From: Pedobacter planticolens
GTDB taxonomy: Bacteria > Bacteroidota > Bacteroidia > Sphingobacteriales > Sphingobacteriaceae
Reading direction: 5' to 3'
DNA length: 64,000 nucleotides
Assembly: GCF_014172375.1 (NCBI RefSeq)
Contig: NZ_WNXD01000002.1
Coordinates: 1,674,001 to 1,738,000, forward strand
The notes below the pieces were generated by a model. That model made no database searches. It had not been told where the DNA came from and saw only the letters and a program-made list of their open reading frames with translations. Every line of letters starts with the position of its first letter. The first letter of the stretch is position 1. This document shows positions 58,720 through 64,000 of this stretch, one piece after another. The translations under genes were made by a program, and so were the position numbers.

Positions 58720-59529
58720 ATGAAAAAAATACTCTCTTATAGTTTAATTGCCTTGATGGGTTTATTTGCTGCCTGTAAAAAAGAGCCTAAACCAGTTGAT
58801 CCAATTGCTACTGATCCGTATAAACATTCTCGTCCAATAGAGTCATCAAGCGATGATGGCAGTATATATAAATATTCTTATAATACTGCTAATCAGATTG
58901 TAAAAATGGAATATTCCGAAAAAGGCCAGCCCGGCTTCATTAGCTTATTAACATATACATATGCAAATGGTAAACTTTCTCAGATTGTTATAGAAAATGG
59001 CACTTCAACAAAATATATTACTGATTATACATATCAAGGTAATACAGATTTTGTAGAAAGTACATTTTTTAATGCTATAGATTATGAAAATCCTGCGCTA
59101 CCAGTAATCATCTCAACAATTAATACAGATTACAGTTATGTTGATGGGAAAATTTTTAAAATGACCACAAAAAATGATAAAAATATCCCAACTCTTATTA
59201 GTACGTATAGCTTTAGTATAAAGGGAGAAAATACATTTGTAAGTATTGATCATATTCCACAAGTGGTAAATGGGTTTTTACTTGGTTTTCCGTATAATAC
59301 ATCAACAGAATATTATAAAGATGTGATTGATCCAATTTCATATTTCCTTGCAAGTTCTACAAATGAAAGTAAGTTTTTTCCAAAAGCTGGAACATCAAGT
59401 GCTTACGCGAGTTCAAATTATAACCAAACTTACGAATTGGATAATGTAGGTAGAATAAAGACTATAAGTAGAACTGTTCCCTCAAATCAAAATACGGTTA
59501 AAACTACTTATACTTACGAAACGTATTAA
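58720..59529 (+). CDS. YD-repeat-like lipoprotein, paralogue 2
   Basis: 269 residues, tandem paralogue of the preceding gene, 10 bases downstream. The two share the signal and KKEPKPVD start, IYKYSYNTANQIVKMEY, the FSIKGEN segment, the STEYYKDV segment and the YELDNVGRIKTIS tail, but differ in the middle. This is a recent tandem duplication with diverging central regions. Its stop codon abuts the icd 3'-end remnant. Confidence 0.75.
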   Translation: MKKILSYSLIALMGLFAACKKEPKPVDPIATDPYKHSRPIESSSDDGSIYKYSYNTANQIVKMEYSEKGQPGFISLLTYTYANGKLSQIVIENGTSTKYITDYTYQGNTDFVESTFFNAIDYENPALPVIISTINTDYSYVDGKIFKMTTKNDKNIPTLISTYSFSIKGENTFVSIDHIPQVVNGFLLGFPYNTSTEYYKDVIDPISYFLASSTNESKFFPKAGTSSAYASSNYNQTYELDNVGRIKTISRTVPSNQNTVKTTYTYETY

Positions 59530-59552
59530 ATACTACTTTGGCAAGCTTGTAA
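59529..59552 (+). pseudogene. Remnant of the icd 3' end
   Basis: The bases encode NTTLASL-stop, exactly the C-terminus of Icd. Over 59529-59554 versus 57612-57637, 24 of 26 bases match, and both mismatches are at third codon positions (ACC/ACT and AGT/AGC). Nothing else of icd is recognisable here. It marks the far edge of the accessory lipoprotein module. Confidence 0.75.
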
Positions 59553-59574
59553 TCTACTTGCTTTAAAAACATAG

Positions 59575-59606
59575 GCCCATTTGCATTCGCATTTGGGCTT
59601 TTTTGT
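59575..59606 (+). terminator. Terminator after the lipoprotein pair
   Basis: GCCCATTTGC and GCATTTGGGC arms with a two-base internal mismatch, followed by T6. Confidence 0.7.
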
Positions 59607-59681
59607 TAATATGTTTATTGTGAACCGTAAAACAATTGCTAAATTCATTTCGTTATATTTATATATTAAATCGAAAAGGGT

Positions 59682-60095
59682 ATGAGTACAAATTCAAACG
59701 ACAATCCGCACAGAGCCACAGATAAATTGCATCCAAGCGATCTTGGCGAAACCAAAGATTTTAATCAATTATCTTTTGATAAGGATAAAAATAGTTATGA
59801 ATTTGATGTGAAAGGTCCAGAAAAAGAGTACGACCATCCTTTACCTTACGATACTTCTGCACAAAATGGGGAGGATAGTATTTCTACGTATGATGAGGCA
59901 AATCCTTATGTTGGCGATGAATATGATTTGCATGAGCAAGCAGAAAACGCGATGGAAGATTCTGCCATGCACATTGATCATACTGGGGAAATAGTAACTG
60001 TAAGCCCTGAAGATGAAATTTTATCTAGAACGGAAGAAGATGATCGGGATGATTTGGATGAAGAGGGGTATCCGAAGAATGATGCTTTAAAATAG
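59682..60095 (+). CDS. Acidic, low-complexity hydrophilic protein
   Basis: 137 residues, very rich in Asp and Glu, no signal peptide or hydrophobic segment: LGETKDFNQLSFDKDKNSYEFDV, a central DEYDLHEQAENAMEDSAMHIDHTGEIV, and the tail RTEEDDRDDLDEEGYPKND. Predicted largely disordered. Similar small acidic proteins occur in Pedobacter-like genomes; no function known to me. Confidence 0.65.
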   Translation: MSTNSNDNPHRATDKLHPSDLGETKDFNQLSFDKDKNSYEFDVKGPEKEYDHPLPYDTSAQNGEDSISTYDEANPYVGDEYDLHEQAENAMEDSAMHIDHTGEIVTVSPEDEILSRTEEDDRDDLDEEGYPKNDALK

Positions 60096-60098
60096 TCC

Positions 60099-60178
60099 GA
60101 AAGTTTTTAGTCTGAAAGACCGAAGAATGATACATAGTACAATTTGACTTCGGACTTTCGAACGCCCGACTTCCGGAC
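60099..60178. repeat. GACTTCCGGACTTTCG-type intergenic repeat
   Basis: GTCCGAAAG, GACTTCGGACTTTCGAAC and GCCCGACTTCCGGACTG fill the spacer before the dnaX stop. The same word family lies inside the dnaX coding sequence at 60824-60895. Confidence 0.6.
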
Positions 60179-60181
60179 TGA

Positions 60182-62053
60182 TTAAGGATTAATATCCAAA
60201 TTAAAACGTTTACGCATTTCTTCCAACTGCGGATTTTTCTCTACCATGTAAGTATATTTATCCTTGTTGGTGTAAATGCGTTTCTTTTGTGTGTTTTCTG
60301 CTCGCTTTGAAACAATTTGTAAATCGAAATTCTTTAATGCAGTACGAAGAAAGTTTAATAATTCAATTTTTTCATCTTGAAGTGTACTTTCCAGCGCTAA
60401 ATTTTCTACTAATACCGTAATTTCTGTTCCATTAATAATCGGATCATTATTCATTAAGGTAAACAGGTGAATTTTATCAGCATCTTTCGCTTTTTGCGTA
60501 TAAATTTTCCAAAACTCTAAAAATTGCTCCTCTGTAAACTCCTGTTTCTCATTACCACTTACATATTGCGGACCTTTTTCTTCTTCGCCACTGGCAACTC
60601 GCTCTAAATCTGTAAGTGATGGAATTAAAGAAGTTATTTTATTAGTATGCAGTGGCTGAATTTTAATCGAACCACTCGAAGGTTTATTTACGGATGGTGT
60701 TTTTGGAATTTGAACTGGAATTTCGGTCGGTAAAGCAACATCCAAATGATCTGGTAAATCCTGTAAATCTTCTTGGTCAAGGAAATCCTTAAGATCAGCT
60801 ATGGTGGCATTTTCAACTTTTGACTTTTGGCTTTCAATTACTTGACTTTCCGACTTTCGATCTTCCCGACTTTCTGACTTCCCAACTTCCGAACTAATTA
60901 AAGTTTTTTTTTTATCCTGATCTAGGTCAGTTGCTTTAGGTTGTTGCGCTAATTGTATCACCGATGGGATATGACACATTTTTATTAAAGCCAATTCTAC
61001 TTGCAAACGTTGATTTTTACTGTTTTTATAAATTAAATCGCATTGGTTAGCTAAATTTAAAGCAGTTAGAATAAAACCAAGATCAGTTAATTTACTTTGA
61101 GCTAAATATTTTTGTTTGATATTTTCACTTACCTCAAGCAATTGCAACGTTTGACTATCCTTACCAACTAATAAATTTCTAAAGTGGCTTGCCAATCCAT
61201 TAATGAAGTTATTGCCATCAAAACCATTATTTAAAACTTCATTAAATAGCAATAAAGTTTGACTCACATCACCGCTGCTTAAAAAATCAATCAGTTTAAA
61301 ATAATAATCGTAATCTAAAATGTTAAGGTTATCAATTACTGCTTTGTAAGTTAAATTTTTGTTGGTATAACTTACAATCTGATCAAACATAGAAAGCGCA
61401 TCACGTAAACCACCGTCTGCTTTTTGCGCAATAATGTGTAAACCATCACTATCTACAGAAATGTTTTCTCTGATAGCGATTTTGTTCAAATGATTTGCAA
61501 TGTCTTCTACCTGTATTCTATTAAAATCAAAAATCTGACAACGTGATAAAATAGTTGGCAAAATTTTATGTTTCTCAGTAGTTGCTAAAATAAAAATAGC
61601 ATAAGAAGGAGGTTCTTCTAATGTTTTAAGAAATGCATTAAAAGCATTAGCAGAAAGCATGTGCACCTCATCAATAATATAGATTTTGTACTTACCTGCT
61701 TGTGGTGGTATGCGCACTTGCTCAATTAAACTTCTGATGTCATCAACAGAGTTGTTAGAAGCGGCATCTAATTCGTGGAAATTAAAAGAATGACCAGTTT
61801 GAAAAGAAACGCAACTTTCACAAGTGCCACATGCTTCTTGTTCTGGAGTGAGGTTGGTACAATTAATTGTTTTTGCTAAAATACGAGCACAAGTAGTTTT
61901 ACCTACACCTCGTGGACCGCAAAATAAAAACGCTTGTGCCAATTGGTTATTCTTGATGGCATTTTGCAAAGTACCCGTAATATGCTGTTGCCCAACTACG
62001 GTTTCGAACGTAGCTGGACGATATTTACGTGCCGAAACAATAAAATTTTCCAT
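60182..62053 (-). CDS. dnaX: DNA polymerase III subunit gamma/tau
   Basis: Clamp-loader ATPase and replisome organiser. 623 residues (tau-length). The AAA+ domain has Walker A FCGPRGVGKTTCAR, zinc-binding cysteines in CTNLTPEQEACGTCESC, Walker B YIIDEVHMLS and sensor motif ATTEKHKILPTILSRC. Domain III ends near residue 370. Immediately after it, codons 380-384 (DKKKT) are encoded by GAT followed by A10; both shifted frames stop within a few codons. The next ~25 residues (KSESREDRKSESQVIESQKSK) look repeat-derived. A C-terminal tau-like region follows. Confidence 0.96.
   Translation of the reverse strand: MENFIVSARKYRPATFETVVGQQHITGTLQNAIKNNQLAQAFLFCGPRGVGKTTCARILAKTINCTNLTPEQEACGTCESCVSFQTGHSFNFHELDAASNNSVDDIRSLIEQVRIPPQAGKYKIYIIDEVHMLSANAFNAFLKTLEEPPSYAIFILATTEKHKILPTILSRCQIFDFNRIQVEDIANHLNKIAIRENISVDSDGLHIIAQKADGGLRDALSMFDQIVSYTNKNLTYKAVIDNLNILDYDYYFKLIDFLSSGDVSQTLLLFNEVLNNGFDGNNFINGLASHFRNLLVGKDSQTLQLLEVSENIKQKYLAQSKLTDLGFILTALNLANQCDLIYKNSKNQRLQVELALIKMCHIPSVIQLAQQPKATDLDQDKKKTLISSEVGKSESREDRKSESQVIESQKSKVENATIADLKDFLDQEDLQDLPDHLDVALPTEIPVQIPKTPSVNKPSSGSIKIQPLHTNKITSLIPSLTDLERVASGEEEKGPQYVSGNEKQEFTEEQFLEFWKIYTQKAKDADKIHLFTLMNNDPIINGTEITVLVENLALESTLQDEKIELLNFLRTALKNFDLQIVSKRAENTQKKRIYTNKDKYTYMVEKNPQLEEMRKRFNLDINP
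60824..60895 (-). repeat. Repeat-like segment inside dnaX
   Basis: On the plus strand it reads as GACTTT/CCGACTTTCGATCTTCCCGACTTTCTGACTTCCC words, like the intergenic repeat at 60099-60178. It encodes the Lys/Ser/Glu-rich linker after the slippery site without breaking the frame. Confidence 0.6.
60904..60913 (-). promoter_or_regulatory. A10 slippery run in dnaX (candidate gamma/tau switch)
   Basis: Ten consecutive A on the coding strand. A shortened run (A9) reads CTT-TAA, stop one codon later. A lengthened run, equivalent to -1 frameshifting, reads AAC-TTT-AAT-TAG. Either gives a product of about 384-386 residues, ending just after domain III. Confidence 0.6.
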
Positions 62054-62263
62054 CGCAACGAAAATAGGAATTTTTTTAGTGTTGCAGGATTGAAAAATTG
62101 GAATGTTGAAAAGTTACTTAGTGAGATGGTTTAGAATTTGAAAATTACTTTCCACAATGCGATAACCGGACATACCTACTTTTAGGTATTTTTTAAAAAT
62201 ACGTATTAGTACGGATGAATTATTGAAAATAGTTGTCGATTTTAGTAGTATAATTTATCTAAC
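62054..62263. other. Gene-free spacer upstream of dnaX
   Basis: A/T-rich; contains a GAAAAATTGGAATGTTGAAAAG word also seen (GTTGAAAAG) near 38590. No promoter could be identified with confidence. Confidence 0.35.
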
Positions 62264-62335
62264 ATGAAAAAGCTAACATATTTTATTAAGGTAATGGGTG
62301 GTTTTGCAATGTACTTGTATAAATTAACCAAATAA
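62264..62335 (+). CDS. Possible 23-residue peptide gene
   Basis: ATG to TAA encodes MKKLTYFIKVMGGFAMYLYK plus LTK: basic ends around a hydrophobic/aromatic core, no cysteine. About 30 bases after its stop a G/C-rich hairpin (62365-62397) could end the transcript, so it looks like a self-contained small transcription unit, or the leader peptide of a longer one. Coding status is unproven. Confidence 0.4.
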   Translation: MKKLTYFIKVMGGFAMYLYKLTK

Positions 62336-62364
62336 GTGTTGTTTTAAATTTCAATAGGTGTGCT

Positions 62365-62397
62365 AACGGCTCGTGTTTTCCCAAAGACCGAGCCGTT
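62365..62397 (+). terminator. G/C-rich hairpin after the small ORF
   Basis: AACGGCTCG and CGAGCCGTT form a perfect 9-bp stem with a 15-base loop, followed by TGGCTTTT. It resembles an intrinsic terminator or attenuator ahead of the gene at 62515. Confidence 0.65.
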
Positions 62398-62514
62398 TGG
62401 CTTTTAATAGTATTATAATGTTGTTAATTAATCTAATATACATCATAGAAAGTGAGATTTTTTATAGAACTTGTAATAGAAAATTTAAATGCTATTTTTG
62501 AAAAAAAATCGCTC

Positions 62515-63759
62515 ATGAAATACTTCTTATTTGTCTTATTATTAACTGTACCAAGCTCTATTTTTGCACAATCCAATTTTCAAAAAGGATATGTAATTAC
62601 TAAAACAAAGGACACATTACGCGGATATATCGACCTAAGAGAGCGCAATAGCAATCCAACATCTGTAACTTTTAAAGCAAATGTTGATGCTAAATCGCAG
62701 ATTTTTGGACATGAGGATATCATTGCTTATAGCATTGATGGCTTAGAAAGTTATGAGAGCCATCTAGTCAATATAACCATGAGTCAAGTAGATCTAACTA
62801 AAATCACAGAGAAGATTGATACTTCTTTTAGGAGAGACATGACTTGGCTGAAAGTTTTGCAAACTGGAAAAAATGTGACTTTATATTCTTTTTTAGATCC
62901 TATTAAGCTCAGGTTTTTCACCAAAGCTAATGACCAAAAAGAGCCAATGGAATTAATCAGACAAATTTATATGAATGATAGAGGTGATCAAATGATTACT
63001 GGTGAAACCTACAAAAGACAATTGGCAGCATTGGCTAGCAAATATGATGTCAATGTTGGTAATAAATTGCAAAATTTGAGTTACGAACAAGGAAGTTTAA
63101 TTAAAATAGCAGCATTGATTAATAATGATAAAGTAGTAAAAACACAATTGGCTAAATCTAGATTTTTTGCTGGTGCAGGAGTTGGTTTTACCGAAATCTA
63201 TCATAGGGGAGCATCTGAATTTAATAATCCACAGGCTTCAAATAAATCAAATATTTCTCCCAATATCAATGCCGGCTTTGATACATTTTTCAATCCCAGT
63301 ACTGGAAAAATCATTTATAGAATCATGTTGAACTTCAATATAAATAGAGCAGAAATGTCGACAGCTGGTTCTGGTGCAACTTTGCCTGCGATTTACAGAG
63401 TGCATACTTTCGATCAGTTCAGGTCATCATTTGTGAACTCCCTTATTTATAATATTTACAACAAGAGCAATATTAAGGTGTTCTTAAATGCTGGTGTTTC
63501 AGTAAATTACTCTATCTACAGCAATAATATTATCAATACTATTTATACAACAACAAAATTAGAGACATCGACAAAAGATGAAATTGATCTTAATGATTTT
63601 ACATTCAATTACCCGATGAAACTTGGTGTGGTAGTTGCAAAAAAATATGAGCTTTCAGTTGGTTTTCTGCCGCCAAATCCATTAACTGGTTACCTTACTC
63701 ATGCTATCACTGAAAAAAGTTACAGTATTGGATTTAACTATCTCTTTGGTAAACACTAA
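62515..63759 (+). CDS. Outer-membrane beta-barrel-like protein, function unknown
   Basis: Start at ATG 62515 gives a clean signal peptide (FVLLLTVPSSIFAQ); 414 residues. The N-terminal half begins QKGYVITKTKDTLRGYIDLRERN, a pattern seen in many Bacteroidetes surface proteins. The C-terminal half has alternating strands typical of an outer-membrane barrel (RFFAGAGVGFTEIYH, YELSVGFLPPNPLTG, SYSIGFNYLFGKH, ending in aromatic/His residues). No specific role is recognised. Confidence 0.75.
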   Translation: MKYFLFVLLLTVPSSIFAQSNFQKGYVITKTKDTLRGYIDLRERNSNPTSVTFKANVDAKSQIFGHEDIIAYSIDGLESYESHLVNITMSQVDLTKITEKIDTSFRRDMTWLKVLQTGKNVTLYSFLDPIKLRFFTKANDQKEPMELIRQIYMNDRGDQMITGETYKRQLAALASKYDVNVGNKLQNLSYEQGSLIKIAALINNDKVVKTQLAKSRFFAGAGVGFTEIYHRGASEFNNPQASNKSNISPNINAGFDTFFNPSTGKIIYRIMLNFNINRAEMSTAGSGATLPAIYRVHTFDQFRSSFVNSLIYNIYNKSNIKVFLNAGVSVNYSIYSNNIINTIYTTTKLETSTKDEIDLNDFTFNYPMKLGVVVAKKYELSVGFLPPNPLTGYLTHAITEKSYSIGFNYLFGKH

Positions 63760-63818
63760 CGCTATTGGTGCCAAAGTAGATTGACGAATTTATTACAACC
63801 ATTCTTTTGCTTAATCTC

Positions 63819-63849
63819 TTTGGTTTTTAGAAATATATTACTACATTTG
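63819..63849 (+). promoter_or_regulatory. Bacteroidetes-type promoter of rpsF
   Basis: TTTG (63819-63822) and TACATTTG (63842-63849) are exactly 19 bases apart, an excellent match to the consensus. Predicted start near 63854. Confidence 0.75.
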
Positions 63850-63853
63850 CAAC

Positions 63854-63868
63854 CCGTTTTAATAGCGG
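63854..63868 (+). promoter_or_regulatory. Possible CCG hairpin in the rpsF leader
   Basis: CCGTTTTAATAGCGG can form a short stem-loop at the very 5' end of the predicted mRNA. S6:S18 leaders in other phyla use CCG-containing structures; whether this one does is unknown. Confidence 0.3.
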
Positions 63869-63898
63869 AAAATAAATTATAAATCACTTTAAAAAACA

Positions 63899-64000
63899 AT
63901 GATGAATCAGTACGAAACTGTTATCGTTCTTACCCCGTTGTTGTCAGAAGATGTTGCGAAAGAGGCTTTAGCCAAATACAAAAGCATTATTACTGATAGC
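63899..64000 (+). CDS. rpsF: 30S ribosomal protein S6, 3' end outside window
   Basis: The first 34 codons: MMNQYETVIVLTPLLSEDVA and onward, matching the N-terminus of S6. Two adjacent in-frame ATGs (63899 and 63902) are possible; MNQYETV is the usual start. S6 binds 16S rRNA with S18 in the 30S platform. The promoter is 50 bases upstream and the gene runs off the window; rpsR and rplI usually follow. Confidence 0.92.
   Translation, partial: MMNQYETVIVLTPLLSEDVAKEALAKYKSIITDS

Noticed and set aside
57636..59554. Prophage or integrative element at the icd 3' end
   Set aside because: The interval contains only two lipoproteins; no integrase, phage or conjugation gene. The end duplication is reported, but not as a prophage.

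Overview
The window is chromosomal DNA from a member of the Bacteroidetes, most likely a Pedobacter-like Sphingobacteriaceae. The evidence is low G+C, many lipoproteins and secreted proteins, a TonB-dependent receptor, GH89 and GH30 glycosidases, a sulfatase, a monomeric NADP isocitrate dehydrogenase, DUF4293 and CWC proteins, and promoters of the Bacteroidetes type (TTTG, about 19 bases, TAnnTTTG). This placement is inferred from gene content only. No rRNA, tRNA, CRISPR array, transposase, integrase or prophage gene was seen.

Layout. 0-16.5 kb: 5'-truncated gpsA, a convergent GMC oxidoreductase, a DEAD-box helicase with a Gly/Arg/Ser-rich tail, an RluA-type N-terminal domain without its catalytic half, a TPR membrane protein, truA, an ABC exporter, a dicarboxylate/amino acid symporter, an accessory lipoprotein next to a cupin gene, and sucD. 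16.4-29 kb: a three-copy 134/135-bp repeat, msrB, a sulfatase, an RlpA-like protein, nrdB-nrdA behind a structured leader, a TlpA-like protein, the overlapping agmatine-to-putrescine pair aguB-aguA, fabG and a YafK-type L,D-transpeptidase. 29-45 kb: a VWA-like membrane protein, a TRIC-type channel, an FtsB/DivIC-like protein, GH89, eno, an FMN reductase, an ABC-2 exporter pair, carA, panB, an RluA pseudouridine synthase and GH30. 45-55 kb: a repeat-rich accessory stretch with DUF2200 and DUF1801 proteins, a TonB-dependent receptor, a 42-bp tandem array, an Fn3 protein, a VOC-Arr (rifamycin ADP-ribosyltransferase) mini-operon, a DKNYY-like protein, a GNAT protein and map. 55-64 kb: icd, two tandem paralogous lipoproteins, an acidic protein, dnaX, a possible 23-residue peptide gene with its own hairpin, an outer-membrane-like protein and the start of rpsF.

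Most genes are housekeeping: nucleotide, pyrimidine, pantothenate, TCA-cycle, polyamine and replication functions. They are interleaved with single-gene accessory insertions and many dispersed intergenic repeats.

The strongest unusual signals are: (1) an A10 run in dnaX after about codon 380, with stop codons within a few codons in both shifted frames, which fits a gamma/tau slippage switch; (2) two places where accessory lipoprotein genes lie between the 3' end of a conserved gene (icd, and a cupin gene) and a second degenerate copy of that same 3' end; (3) a 6 x 42-bp array built from 21-bp half-units; and (4) families of paired-hairpin intergenic elements bounded by GTCA and TGAC.
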